The notes under the pieces were generated by a model. That model was given only the letters and a program-made list of their open reading frames with translations, was not told where the DNA came from and did no database searches. A program made the translations under genes and the position numbers. From Onthophagus taurus (Eukaryota > Arthropoda > Insecta > Coleoptera > Scarabaeidae), in assembly GCF_036711975.1 (NCBI RefSeq), contig NC_091968.1, positions 26,149,001-26,213,000 on the forward strand: 64,000 nt of DNA. Direction: 5' to 3'. Positions 45,901 to 56,435 of this stretch are shown here, in pieces (the stretch's first letter is position 1; every line of letters starts with the position of its first letter).

Positions 45901-48900
45901 TTACCCCTGAAAGACTGTACTGACTCTATGTGACTGTGCTTAGACCTATAATCACATACGGAGTAGCAGCCTGGTATAGGAGAGTCCGACAGAGTTCAAT
46001 TCAACGAGTAGCTGGATTGGCAATCTCTGGTGCGATAAGCACAACGCCAACTCTAGCAGTAGATGTTCTGCTGGCCTATCTCCTTTGCAATTTCATATAG
46101 AGAAAGTGGCTAGAACTACCATTTACAGATTAAAGCAATATGCTCAAAACTGTTCCGACATGTCCCACCAATGGGCAGCGAAAGACATTATAAGCACTGA
46201 TATTGTGCTACCAATGCCGTCCGATTTGATGGGATCACTATCAGTAATTAATACTTGATACCGAATTGTAGTGCTTGAACGGTCTAGGCAAAAATTCTCT
46301 GATCTAGGCAGATGTTTGCATTCTGAAATGGATCAAAAACGCCGAAAGGGGTCACTTCAGATCAAACAAGGTTTTACAGCCTGGGTATGTACTGTACTGT
46401 ATTCCAGGTGGAAGTATTTGCTATTGACAATCCTTCTTGAGAGAGGGGTGAAGAACATGACAGTACAATTTCTCTCAGACAGTCAAGCCGCTCTCCAGGT
46501 GCTACAGACCGTGAAAGCAGTGTCGGCTATGGTTAATGATAAAAGAACTTTAAACACACTGAGTTGTGATAACAGAATTTCGCTGATCTGGGTCCCAACT
46601 CACTCTGGGGTTGCTGGCAATGAGGCGGCAGATGAGCTAGCACGAGATGGCAGCGCTAAAGCGTTTCTGGGGCCAGAGCCAGCAGTTGATGTATTATTTG
46701 ATGATGTACTGGGCACTGCCGATTAAATGTTAATCGTATCAGATTCTCGATTTTTGGGTAGACGTTAAGGTCGGAGTACAATAGATCTTTGAGGTTGCAG
46801 TGCAAGGTTGGTTGGTCCGCCTAAGTAAGATATTCGAAGACATAATCAGTATTTGTGAGCAATTGAAAAACATTAGTAGTCATATGAAGTAATTGGAAGC
46901 CATTGATGGGAATTTGAAGCCATCAAAAGGAAAGATATTGGGATGAACTAGAAAATTTGAAAAATGTTGGGAGCTATTAAAGCTTATTACGAGATATTCT
47001 GCGTTAACAAGAGACATTAACGCATATTGAGTTATAGAGCATCATCAAAAGCTTAAATATAAGGAACAATTAGGTGTTAGCATAACCGAAAGATATTGGG
47101 AAATCATTAAAAGCAAAAGGAATTAAGACCAACTAAATAATTCAAACGTATTCAAGATCATTAAGATGCATCGAGATTATTTAAATCCGAAAGACATCAA
47201 GAGTAACTGAAAGGTAGTAAAAACAAGTAGTATTTTGAACACCTGGGAGCTATATTATTTCAAAGCGTTAGTATAAGCTGATACTGGAATGTTATTGAGA
47301 CCATTTAAATGTGAATTTATTGCTAAATGTACTGTTAGATGCAATTTTTGGGAAAGAGTAATTAAAAATACTGGATATGTGTGAATAAAATACAAGGTTA
47401 ACAAAATTTGCAACAGATATGCCTCGTAAGCATAACTTTTAGAATTATTGTATTATATTTAGTAAACCAACATTATTTTAATAATGTTATTGGCAATTTA
47501 TACCATATCAAACCAATTTTAGCTAAAACCAAAAAGAAGAGATTTGATAATGTCAATTTTAATGTAAAAAAATGGTTGAAATTGCTTAAAATTATATTGC
47601 CCTTTTTGGGCTATTTTTAAAACGATTACTTATATTTCTGGCTAGATCTTCAAATTTATTTTGGCAACATTTCGCACGATTTACTAGCACAAAAATGTAC
47701 TGAATGACGATAACAATTCATTATGGCTCTAATTAATCATTGTTTCATAAATATCACTATTGACTATTGTATGGTGTAGAATATGCTCGAAACGTCATTA
47801 TCTTAGAGCATATGTCTTACAGCAATATGAGAAAATAGTAGTAGAATTAAAATAAATGACTAAAAACGTAAAGATGATATCATCGTGGTGAAATTGCTAA
47901 ATAATAAGAAAAGGAATTAGGAATGATATGATTTTTCTTTAAATACAGTTTTCTCTCTCGAAATGAGTCACAGTCACAAATCTAAATTTAGTTATTTCAC
48001 GATCAGAAAACGAGATTATTAAAAAAAGACATCTCTTTAAATAAACTTACATCAAGTAATCAATTTATTTCAAAATATATATAATAAATTCGTTTTGGAA
48101 AATATTCTCGATTATAAATATTAATAGAATAGAAGGTAGGTGTAAAAATTGTGCTACGAGATGATTTTTTTTAATTTTTATTTGTTAGTGTTATTCAAGT
48201 TATCAAAAAAAAAAAGGATTTGAAGAAGAAAGCTGTAGAAGCACCAGCACCTTACCGCTTCGTGTGTGAGAATTTGGTTCGAAAATAGATTCATCGCAAC
48301 GCGCCGATCCAAGAATAAATATACTGTACACCACGTGATACCCGTTTCTACGTATACTTCTCTTCCGTTTTCCACAGAAAATTTAAATAGAAACCCGATA
48401 GGGGTAATCAAAAAATTACTTTTTAACTATTTGTGCTAATAATTTTTGCGAATATTCAAAAAAAAAGTCGTTAAAACTAAATCCAAATCTATTTTTATAC
48501 ATTGAACAAAACAAATCGTTTCTTAATCATATATAATGATATTTGGAAATATTAAAAGAAATTAATCCGAATCTTTACGACCTGTTGCTGACCCTCTTTC
48601 TGATTCCATTCAATTCAAAAAGAAAAAAAATCTACCTGTAGATAACCCTCGTGATACACAAAGTAGTTTTTACGGTTCACCTCACCCCTGTATTATGCAC
48701 TTGTTGCATTCCTATTCCCCCTTACAAAGCGTTAAAAACGACACTTGTTGCTTTAGAATCAAGACAGGTATAAATTTTTAAACTGACAGAGTTTTGCTTC
48801 CATTTATACAGTGACGGACAAAAGTTTAAATACAATACACTTGAATTAAAGAAATCAAGGAGTTGCATAAACATTGCATTTTCTTAATTCAGTAGGGATT

Positions 48901-51900
48901 ACGAATCTAGTTATTAGTAGTAGTATTAAGTTTGTGTTCTAACTTGTAAAATCTCCATATTAAAAGAAAAGAGCAAAAACCATAGAGTTAACTCACCAAA
49001 ATTAGCTGAGCACATCGTGACTCCATCTAATAAGCGTACATCCAAGAATACAAAGAGTTCTACGACTAGAATTTGCTCAATCTCATGTTTACAAGGGAAT
49101 GGATTTCTGGTCCAGGGTTTTATTTACTGACGAGTCGAAATACAACCTTTTTGGAAGTGATGAAAAAATTTGGTACAAACTGTAAAGTACGGCAGAGTTA
49201 GTATCGTGGTGTAGGAAAACTGGCATTCATTGATGGAATTATGGATCGGTATCAATTTAAAAGTATTTTAGAACAAAACTTGAAGCCATCAGTGGAAAGC
49301 TTGACCCTCGAGTATTGCAAGACAATGACCCCAAGCATACAGTAAACCTTATCAAACATTATTTGCTACATTATGCACCAAGGCAGTTAATCGAGCATAT
49401 TTCAGAGCTGAAATCTGCGTTAGTCGAATCTTGGGCTGAAATAACAGCAGAAGAGACAACAAACTTAGTTGTGTCAACGCCTGCGTGTTGTTATAGAAGC
49501 TCATGGAGGGCCAACGAAATATTGAGTTTTAAAAACTACTGTGTTATAAGCTTTTGTACTATTAATTTTTGTATAATTTGTTGAATTTTTAGTGTTGCGC
49601 GATTTCTAATCACGACTGCTTAGGCCGAAATGACTGCTATAGGTATAGCAGCTAATGTGATCATCGACTCCAAAAAGTTAGCAAAAACGTTGTAATCTGC
49701 ACTGATAGCAGACAGACAGGTTAAGCTAGCGCTTAGTAGGCATCGAACTAGATCGTCGTGAAGTCCTATCGGAAATCATTTGAGGATTTATCACGATTTC
49801 TTTATTTTAATCAAAAATCAAAGAGTATGTGAACAAAAGTGTGAAATATAAGTATATGGCTTGTGTTATACTGATGTGTACCTTTACCAACAACCGGATA
49901 TGGGAGGAAAAACTTGAATGGAATCCAACGGTAGAGGACTGGAGGCTAGCGAATCTTGTGATGACTGAAATCAGAGTTGGCTGGGCCATACAGCACCATT
50001 TAAATCTGCCGGTCCTGATGGTATTCTACCTGTGCTACTACAGTGGTGTATGGCGGAATTACTACCACACCTACTAAAAATATACAAAGCATTCTGCTAT
50101 GTTCCCTTATCTTGGAGAGAAGTAAAAGTCGTCATCCCCAAACCTGGGAAGAGAGATTACACTGATCCAAAATCATATAGACCAATCAGGCTTTCCTCGT
50201 TCGTCGGGAAGGCACTTGAAAGGCTATGTGACAGATATATAAGAAAAACGCGGAAAAGGTTTCCCCTGCACCCAAATCAGCATGCATACACTCTGGGCAA
50301 ATCAACAGAAACGGCCCTACAAGAAATCGTAGGAGTTATCGGTAGACCTTTGGACTATAAAGAGTTCACTCTCGGAGTGTTTATAGATATCGAAAGAGCC
50401 TTTGACAGGACAGCTTTTCATACAATTAATAAAGTCCTTAGAGACAAAGGAGTCCAGCCTGCAATAGCAGACTGGATTTTAAATATGCTCTCAAAAAGGG
50501 CCGTCCATAGTGTAATTGATGCTATTCAGAATAATAATAGGACGTCCGCAGGGTGGGGTTCTATCACCCCTGCTGTGGAATCTCACCCTGGACAACCTTG
50601 TAAGACAACTCTCAGCTAAAAAATGCTAGACATTGCAAATCTAGCCGTTTTGGTTCACGGAAAGTTCGAAAACGTCCTATGTGACCGAATACAGGCTGGA
50701 GTGAGAATAATCGAACGCTGGTGTCGAGACAATACTCTGTCGGTAAATTCTTCACAAGGAAAAGAAGGCTGGGTACCCTTAGAGCACCCTGGCTTTGCAG
50801 AGTTCCCTTGCGCTTTGCCAATGAAGTGAAGTATCTGTGGTTAACCCTGGATTAAACACTGGCTTGGAGACCGCACATCGAAGGTAAGATAAATAAGGCA
50901 CACATTGCGTTCGCTTAGTGCAGAAGGGCCGTTGGAACCTCCTGGGGTTTAACACCCAAAATATCCCTGTGGATATACACTGCAGTGATACGTCCAATGT
51001 TAACTTACGTCGCCATAAACTGAGGCTCGATGATAACCACACCAACAGCAACAATGGAGAATGTACTGTGTCTTCCTCCTCTCAATTATAACGTTGAGGA
51101 GGCGGTAATAGCAACAATGATCCGGCTGCAAGCGGCTAACGATAAATGGCTTTATAAATGTGGAAAATCGACTAGCCAGCTATGGGAGGAGGCTTGTAGC
51201 AAACAGCCGCTCCTGAATGGCAGGGTAGATACGAACAACCGTATGAAAATAAAGATAGGAGAACAATCCATGGCTGACGAAACTGTCCTCTCCAATTATA
51301 GGCGGACGGATCTCGTACGAAAACTGGCTCTGGTGCTTTGGTTTATTCCGTCGAACCAACAATAATATAATATAATGATTGCAGACAAGCCCTCCTCTTG
51401 CTTGGGCGGTATCGCTGTTCATCCTCGTTGCTTGAGCACTGCCATAACAATCTTTGTGAGCCAGCCGCTAGCAATGAGATTATGATCTGCTGGACAAAGG
51501 GTCATTCGGGAAATAAGCTTCATGTCATGGTGGACAAACTGGCAAGGAAAGCTGCAGGCGAACCTTCAAGATCGCCAGAACTATTCATCGCCCCAACAAT
51601 AAGGTCTTTAATAAAGCTTCAAAAAGAGGAAACACGTAAGAAGTTTCTAACTTACTGGGACAGGACACCCGGATGTCGCCAAGCCAAGGAGGATCTGATG
51701 TACCCTGACTTTAAACGAACAAATTTATTTATGAGGCTGTCCAGGAAGAACCTACGTTTGGTCATAGGTCTAATCACTAGACACTGGCATCTACAGAAGC
51801 ACTTACTGAACATGGGAATAAGTGACACCGACATCTGCAGAGGATGCGGTGAGGAGGAACACATTCTATGTGACTGCGTGGCCCTAAAAACATTAAGGTT

Positions 51901-54900
51901 ATCCATTTTTGGAGATATCCAGATTCGCATGAGTGGAATTAGGGCAGGACAACCAGGACAAATTCTAGTCTTTGCCTACAAGGTAATATGGCTAATGCTG
52001 ACCAAAAGAGGGAAATAAGTACAAGGGATCTGTTGAGGTCAAAATGCTGCCTGCCTTCCCGCGAATCCAGAATGTATATACTGATGAAAAAGTTTTATGA
52101 TGATGTGAGGTGGGAATAGTATGGTGGATTGTCTGCAAATACGTGTAAGTCAATGGGAAAAACTGTCAAAAGTATGTGAAGAAAATAAAAACGAAATTGA
52201 TCCTACAAATAAAATAATGAACTAATAGATGACTAATAGACTAATAATGACTAATAGATGAAAAAAATTGTAGTAATATAATCGGCGACATGGTCGAGAT
52301 GGTTCAATGGCCTGGCCACCGTGATCTTAAAAAGCATAGTGTACGCCACGTAAGTTAATACTGAGCAAATATTGCAAAATCAGGTACATGCTGCTGCACA
52401 GACAATCCGCCAACACCCTGGTTTAGGCTGCGGTAGCTGGAGATCGTGGATTCGAGGAACCCAATTCATAGAAAATATGGGAAATAACTTCGAACACTTG
52501 CTGTGATGTTATTTTAAAATGTTCTATGTATTCTTGATTTGTAAGTAAATATCACGGATATCTATGAAACAGAAAATCTTTTACTACAAATTTTTTTCGC
52601 CCATTAGTCTTTATTCGTCATGAGGAGTAAATCCCAAAGTTTATGCATATAGGTTGAGAATCACCCTGTATATACCAAATATACTAAAAAGTATCGAATA
52701 TTGATCCCAAAGGATCTGCAGAAGATTACTTAAATATCTTAAAGCCAATATCCCAGGGACTTAACAAATTGCAAAAAAAGTGCTTCTCTATATGATGCTG
52801 TAGAAGTGTGGAAGAAATTAGGAAGTCCATTTGACGAAAAATTGGAATTATCACTGTCTCAAATACAAGTTTATCATAAATTTTACAAACAGGGACTTCC
52901 TCCTTACCATTTTTCTATTTATTTTAGATGTAATTAAAAAATATATATAAATTGACGATGGAAGAGAAATGACCAGAGAAAGCTATGTCCAATCTTAGGG
53001 TCCAATCTTACTACCACTAATAATTAAGTTAAAGACGAAAATGGAATCATTTTCTGCAAGGAAGTTATATCTAAGTGTCACAAAAAAACCTTCCTGATAT
53101 TGAGAAATTCATCCACTCCAATGTGTGCAACAAATGAGGAGTGGAGAAAACCAGAAAATTAGTATTTTTATATAAACTTTATAATTCCTGAGTATTGTTT
53201 TATTCTCATTTTTCTTTTGATTTAAACTCCATCTCCCATCGAGGTTTTTGCGTTAGATGGGATAGGAGATAGGAGTAGGTGTCTTTGCAAAGAAAACTCT
53301 GCTCAACCCTGACCGGAAAAGATCAACTCAGTTCCTGAGAAAATCAAAAAGTGACTTCTCATCCCCTTCCTGATCAGACACTGCAGGTTACGTAAGGATA
53401 TGTTGTACATGAAGCTGGTGAACACACTCCTTAAGGGAATTCATTTTTGGCGTATCATAGCACAAATTTTCAAAGAATTTCCTTTGAATAAACTCTAAAT
53501 TCAATCATCACACCGTAACACTAATTTTCTGTCATATTATTACGTTATACAAAAACCTCACAATTCAATCCTGTACGTAGACTTTTGTCCTCCACTGTAT
53601 ATTTGTTCATAATTGAGAAATCGTCAAAAAGTAAACAGCAAAAACGTTTTTTCTTTCTCTCTTCCCCCATAAGAAAACAGTCGGAATTATTTTGCGTAAC
53701 GAATTTGCATAAAACACGTTAATTGAATTTACTCCTAGTAATCCTAAGTGTAAAGTGTGTAAAGATTAAAGTGGTTCTGTGTATTTTTAGCATCTCGATT
53801 TTTCGGACATCTCTTTATAATTGATTTTTAAAGAATTTCGAGTACGTTTCTTTTCGCTTGGGTAAACACTCTTCAATAAAACGTTAATTAAGAAAAAATT
53901 TTAGAAATAAAAATAACACTTTTAAAGATATGTCATTGTTATTAGTTACCATTTACACTTGTCTCTTCTCACTCGTCCGTCATCGGTTCGCGTGATTCAT
54001 AACTCGGTAATCACCCAAAGTAGAAAACCTACTTCAATTTCAAGATTTAAAAAAAAAAATTCAAGAATTCATGAACATTTTTGACACAACATTTGACGTT
54101 TCAAATGTCAATTTTGTGTTTTAAACGTCACTTAAGTATATTAGTTTTCGATTAATTTTTAACGTTAAGTTTATCGCGATACTAAAATCCTAGAAATGAA
54201 TCAAAACGTTCTCACTATCGTTTATAATTTTATTGGATTCCTTTCGATTACGAAATTACTTGCTTAAAAATAAGAAATAAGGACGTGGAAGATTTTTTAA
54301 CTTTTATTTATTATCCTGACATTTAAATGGGTTTTCAATGATATTTGCGGTAAGTGCTCGCTTGGTTGATATTAAAAATGTTCGATTTACATCTTATTAA
54401 AGAAAAGAGAAAGAAAACGTTTTAATTCAAGCTTCAATCGTATCGTTAATATTAAGTGGCCCGCTTCATTAGAAAATTTCGTCATACACTCGACTATAAA
54501 CATAACATTCCGAATGACGACGAACCGCATCCGGACGTTTAATTATTTTATTATTACTATTATTGTTATCATCATTGTCACCTCATCATCGATATTTATA
54601 TCGTCACCATCACGCTGTGTTGAATGTTTATGTCATTTATGACAGTTAATTTTAAACGTCATTTTTTTTTAGGTTATAATGTTGAATTGACATTACCTAC
54701 TACATTCCATCGCGATGAACTCTTTACATGGAACTAAAAAAGACAGTGCTAGAATATATCGTCGGTCATAAAGAATGAGAAAGAGAGATGCCACACCTTC
54801 TTCTTCCAGCAATCCTCCTCTCTCAAAAACTGGAACGAGAATCGTTCGAAACATCGCGGGCGGCTCTACTCTGACCAAGCTCACGTCACTACATTAAAAA

Positions 54901-55162
54901 CTAAAACCGCATGTCGCGAAAAACACCCTTAATCACCACTTACGCAAACCAAACCTTAAATTAACCCCCGGAAATAAATTCCACAACCCAAAACTGACAA
55001 CTCATTAAATTAAAAAAAAAAAACTAATAACTTACCCTCATCTAGAAGCCTTTCCAAATGAAGGAACACGTTTGGAAACGCAGCCAGTTGTTTTCTGTCC
55101 TTCAATAACTGAGCCAAATAATCAGCGATGCTCTGCGTAGAAGCGTTACTTGTATCGCACAT
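30877..55162 (-). CDS. how: held out wings / quaking, STAR-family KH RNA-binding protein
   Basis: Regulates splicing, stability and export of target mRNAs, notably in insect muscle and glia. Coding exons in transcript order: 55036-55162, 40728-40861, 40388-40504, 40188-40328, 40032-40134, then 34414-34745 (short form, 317 aa) or 34434-34745 plus 30877-30953 (long form, 336 aa). Both totals are whole codon numbers. Domains: QUA1 at about 11-60 ([34 protein letters not shown]); KH at about 76-172 ([47 protein letters not shown]); QUA2 at about 174-208 ([20 protein letters not shown]). An Ala/Pro-rich tail ends [16 protein letters not shown]. The protein starts directly before QUA1, so it is short at the N-terminus. 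The 3.5, 5.3 and 14-kb introns are packed with transposons, yet exons and phases are intact. Confidence 0.96.
31352..33501 (+). mobile_element. mariner-type element with TIRs, split by family-B repeats
   Basis: The left TIR TACAGGTGTCCAGCAACGAT and the following TTTTACAATACTTCA match the inverse of TGAAGTGTTGTACAATCGTTGCGGGACACCCTGTA at the right end (about 35 bp). At about 31465-31700 a broken frame reads [16 protein letters not shown], the second catalytic Asp block (DGAPPH) of mariner/ITmD37 transposases. Family-B units in reverse orientation (31735-33020) interrupt it. It lies wholly in the intron between the two alternative how terminal exons. Confidence 0.75.
31735..33020 (-). repeat. 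family-B tandem units, reverse orientation
   Basis: About two and a half ~530-bp units in opposite orientation to the 5.5-8.7 kb element. They show ACTTCCGGTTAAGAATGTCA, ACTTCCGGTTTGAAATGTCA and AAAATCCTTTAAAATGAG blocks. They begin with the same TTTAACGTG-type end (seen inverted as AAAAACACGTTAAAAATTAA) found at 8385, 36510 and 59640. Confidence 0.85.
34414..34745 (-). CDS. how: how C-terminal exon, short-isoform stop
   Basis: Starts after acceptor TTACAG with (A)[20 protein letters not shown] and ends [11 protein letters not shown] with TAG. The conserved [13 protein letters not shown] and [18 protein letters not shown] blocks match How. An internal donor at 34433 allows the last residues to be replaced by the 30.9-kb exon. 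G+C is far higher than in the flanks, as usual for this Ala-rich exon; + strand frames over it are shadows. Confidence 0.93.
35885..36365. mobile_element. MITE with ~130-bp terminal inverted repeats
   Basis: The left end TAGTATGTCCCCGGATAGGT and the next ~110 bases are mirrored at the right end, finishing ACCTATCCGGGGACACACTG then TATA. Shared internal blocks are GAAACGACTCTTATAAAA and AACATATTTTCAAGTTTT. The interior is under 200 bp. It is nested in the large inverted-repeat element. Confidence 0.88.
36540..37925 (-). repeat. family-B tandem units, reverse orientation (third site)
   Basis: Several partial units with AACTTCCGGTTAAGAATGTC and CGAGATATAAACAACTTCCG blocks. They are rearranged: a ~200-bp unrelated insert sits at about 36825-37025, and one unit is shortened near 37530. 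The Penelope fragment follows directly. Confidence 0.8.
37926..38665 (+). mobile_element. Penelope-like element 3' fragment with GIY-YIG endonuclease motif
   Basis: Broken frames read [16 protein letters not shown], then [20 protein letters not shown], typical of the region after the reverse transcriptase core of Penelope-like elements. Further on come LNGVYE, a stop, then [20 protein letters not shown] (about 38375-38455), the GIY-YIG endonuclease motif preceded by the CxxC pair usual in this group. The C-terminal part [20 protein letters not shown] follows to about 38665. Several stops and shifts make it inactive. Confidence 0.8.
38666..39350. repeat. hairpin repeat copy and decayed coding-like sequence
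   Basis: Positions 38670-38810 hold the CTAGTTCTAG hairpin repeat (AACGTTGGGATTTGGTCCCA variant with TCTCAAAACGGCTAAACCCG). From about 38840 to 39180 a broken + frame reads [13 protein letters not shown] and later [21 protein letters not shown] cannot assign it to a family. Confidence 0.45.
40032..40134 (-). CDS. how: how exon: QUA2
   Basis: Reads [20 protein letters not shown] then [14 protein letters not shown]. The donor is GCAG/GTGAGT at 40031. A transposon end begins only about 10 bp into the following intron. Confidence 0.94.
40188..40328 (-). CDS. how: how exon: second half of KH domain
   Basis: Reads [20 protein letters not shown] then [20 protein letters not shown] and VKKLLVP. The intron to the next exon is 53 bp. 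Confidence 0.95.
40388..40504 (-). CDS. how: how exon: KH core with GPRG loop
   Basis: Reads [20 protein letters not shown] then [19 protein letters not shown], the invariant RNA-binding loop of the STAR KH domain. Both splice sites keep phase 0. Confidence 0.95.
40728..40861 (-). CDS. how: how exon: QUA1 end and KH start
   Basis: Reads (E)[20 protein letters not shown] then [20 protein letters not shown] and EHPD. It is preceded by the 14-kb intron 1. Confidence 0.94.
41267..42002 (+). CDS. candidate small spliced gene, unknown product
   Basis: I do not recognise this product. The ATG at 41267 (context AAAGAGATGA, in-frame stop just upstream) opens 49 codons, [20 protein letters not shown] then [16 protein letters not shown], rich in Ser, Thr, Pro and Arg. 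It ends at a strong donor GATG/GTAAGA (41414). After acceptor ATTATAG (41919) the phase-matched frame continues [26 protein letters not shown], and stops at 42000-42002, or leaves through a donor CGC/GTAAGA at 41998. The unspliced product would be 76 residues. It is antisense inside how intron 1. The first exon is CpG-rich, where open frames arise by chance (the minus strand is also open), so the case rests on the start context and the phase-compatible splice sites. Confidence 0.3.
42003..44350. other. how intron 1, largely unique with GC-rich islands
   Basis: Positions 42010-42200 and 43200-43350 are CpG-rich with chance open frames. A single TACAGGATGT-type transposon end (inverted, about 42700-42777) marks a one-ended MITE relic. 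At 43418-43434 a long pyrimidine tract ends in CAG and is followed by a short open frame; at 43118-43124 TTTTTAG precedes another short open frame. Neither can be tied to a gene. Confidence 0.35.
44355..46735 (+). mobile_element. R1/LOA-clade LINE, decayed, split by an opposite-strand LINE
   Basis: Part 1 (44370-44690): [20 protein letters not shown] and [20 protein letters not shown], the linker between endonuclease and reverse transcriptase in this clade. Part 2 (45405-46735): [40 protein letters not shown] (catalytic YVDD), then an RNase H domain with [11 protein letters not shown] and [20 protein letters not shown]. Between the parts lies a minus-strand jockey-type fragment, with the first third of the RT domain lost. 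Stops and shifts are frequent. Confidence 0.85.
44700..45404 (-). mobile_element. jockey/CR1-type LINE reverse transcriptase fragment, nested
   Basis: On the minus strand, broken frames read [60 protein letters not shown] and [12 protein letters not shown], the ordered core motifs including the catalytic YADD. It continues to ECYR-like C-terminal sequence ([20 protein letters not shown]). It is inserted inside the R1/LOA element. Confidence 0.85.
46736..48806. other. how intron 1 stretch with degenerate purine-rich repeats
   Basis: Positions about 46800-47290 are purine-rich and made of loosely repeated AAGCCATTGATGGGAATTTG-like words, with no clear period. The remainder has no recognisable gene or element; open frames at 47408 and 48178 are unsupported. 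Confidence 0.4.
49600..52560 (+). mobile_element. LOA/R1-clade LINE with RT, RNase H and zinc knuckle
   Basis: The frame 50032-50619 reads [24 protein letters not shown] RT N-terminal sequence ([16 protein letters not shown]), [38 protein letters not shown] and [20 protein letters not shown]. The YVDD block is missing: the frame jumps from the SITPA block to [14 protein letters not shown]. The RNase H part is reduced to [20 protein letters not shown] (51480-51545) plus ARKAAGEP. The C-terminal end has [14 protein letters not shown] (51837-51880), a zinc knuckle. It is a dead copy. Exact borders are uncertain. Confidence 0.85.
52660..53200 (+). other. unresolved transposase-like remnant
   Basis: After a CACCCTGTA MITE end (about 52663-52671), the frame at about 52715-52780 reads [20 protein letters not shown], then [19 protein letters not shown] after a shift. 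The 'YL..LKP...AL..LQ' pattern is reminiscent of hAT transposases, but the evidence is thin and the frame is broken. Confidence 0.25.
53600..55035. other. 5' part of how intron 1
   Basis: Mostly unique. Positions 54690-54890 are GC-richer with an open minus frame (63 codons) that has no recognisable family or splice context. It is a plausible place for intronic regulatory DNA. Confidence 0.35.
55036..55162 (-). CDS. how: how first coding exon: QUA1 start
   Basis: The ATG at 55160-55162 reads [20 protein letters not shown] then [20 protein letters not shown] and DE, up to donor GAGG/GTAAGT. The 400 bp upstream (55163-55560) are GC-richer and probably hold the 5' UTR and promoter. A + strand open frame there (55190-55462) is not supported. 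Confidence 0.93.
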
Positions 55163-56280
55163 CTTTGTTGTTGTTTATTATTAAACGAGATGATGGTGGA
55201 TTATTTTAATTATTTTCTTGTTAATCTTGGGTTCGTGTATAAACGATTTCGATTTGAATTAATAATTTCTTTTTGGTTATTCGCGATGCATCTCAAACTC
55301 GCGCACACGACGACTTCATCGACGGCAAAGACACTGATTCTTGAAGACGTCGCGAAACGAACTAAGTTGGTACTCGTTGAATACTGTTCGTCTTTGGGTT
55401 ATCCACCATCTTTGTTACTGAATGTTGGCGCGAGCGCAATCGTAACTTTGCGTTTTAGGTAGGAGGCGGTGGATTCGAGAGTGGAAAGCCATCATTGAGA
55501 AGCAACCCACTACACTTGCCTTATAAGGTAACGGGGCTCGACGAACGACGGAGACGATCTCCATCGGTGTTTATTAGTTTTTGGTTCCATCCAGGTATTC
55601 ATCTTCTTTATCTTTATCTACAAAAATAATATAAATTTTTTTGTTATTGGTAAATATTTGTTGTAACGCCTTCTTTTCGGGGTAAGAACGAATTGAAATG
55701 ATTTAATTTTATCTTTGAATTGATAAAAAATTTATTTGAAGATAAAATAAGACCAATTGATTCGTTTTGGGTGATTTATCTTATCGTTATCGATATTAAT
55801 CGATTGGTTTGGATTTGAGTAAACATTTTATTTCATTGGTAAGAACTAAAATTAGTTCTTTCTTTATAATTTCACAAAATCATCAAAAATTAACTTTTAG
55901 GTTATGTTGTAAAGTTGTCATAATTTGACGTTTTAAAATGTCATTTCGCAAAATTTGCAGGTTAGTTCTTGTTGTTATTTTCTTCCACTGAATCGGGTTC
56001 GGAGTTCGAACTTTCGTTTATATCATTCTCTAGTCGCAGAGTTTCTTCTAATTCTGTTTCTTATTATATGGTATCTTCTTTCTTCAGCTCCTTTGAACTA
56101 CCCAGAGATTTAACAAATTATAAATATACGGACACACGTATGTACAGTGATAAGTGATACAATAAAGTGTACATACACCCCAGAAAATGATAAGTTTTTT
56201 AACAAAGGATGTTAACAAGGATGATTTTTGCAATATACAAAAATATATTTCCATAGAAACCAGGGCTTACTTTATCCCAC
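55163..56280. promoter_or_regulatory. how: how 5' UTR and upstream region
   Basis: Immediately upstream of the how ATG on the minus strand. G+C rises between about 55280 and 55560, consistent with a promoter. The + strand open frames (55190-55462, 55969-56157) show no family features. No TATA or initiator site can be fixed. Confidence 0.4.
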
Positions 56281-56284
56281 ATAA

Positions 56285-56432
56285 AATGCAACATGTCTGA
56301 AGACGCATGGCTAAACCCGATACTTACACTATCACTATAACTAACACAAGACCTAGAACTAGAATCATTCGGGTTTAGCCGACTTAAAAGACGTGCGGCT
56401 AAACACGAATGATTCTAGTTTTAGGTCTTGTC
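56285..56432. repeat. hairpin repeat copy, left of the Harbinger element
   Basis: Contains TAGAACTAGAATCATTCGGG, a GTTTAGCCGACTTAAAAGAC arm and GTGCGGCTAAACACGAATGA, matching the 10.5-kb hairpin repeat. The Harbinger element landed inside this repeat, because the same repeat resumes at 57668. Confidence 0.75.
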
Positions 56433-56435
56433 TTA

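Larger units (their letters stand above)
48807..53599 (+). mobile_element. Tc1-like element, interrupted by a LOA LINE
   Basis: Ends TACAGTGACGGACAAAAGT and ACTTTTGTCCTCCACTGTA are inverted copies next to TA. The transposase remnant (49080-49560) reads [20 protein letters not shown], later [20 protein letters not shown], then [20 protein letters not shown], containing catalytic DES and DNDPKHT blocks of Tc1. The N-terminal DNA-binding part is largely unreadable. The LINE (about 49600-52560) accounts for most of the length. Confidence 0.8.

Noticed and set aside
46271..46726. RNase H-like ORF as a possible host gene
   Set aside because: It follows RT motifs of an R1/LOA LINE and is the element's own RNase H domain.
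55190..55462. 90-codon + strand frame upstream of how
   Set aside because: It overlaps the how 5' region antisense and has no domain, splice partner or poly(A) signal.
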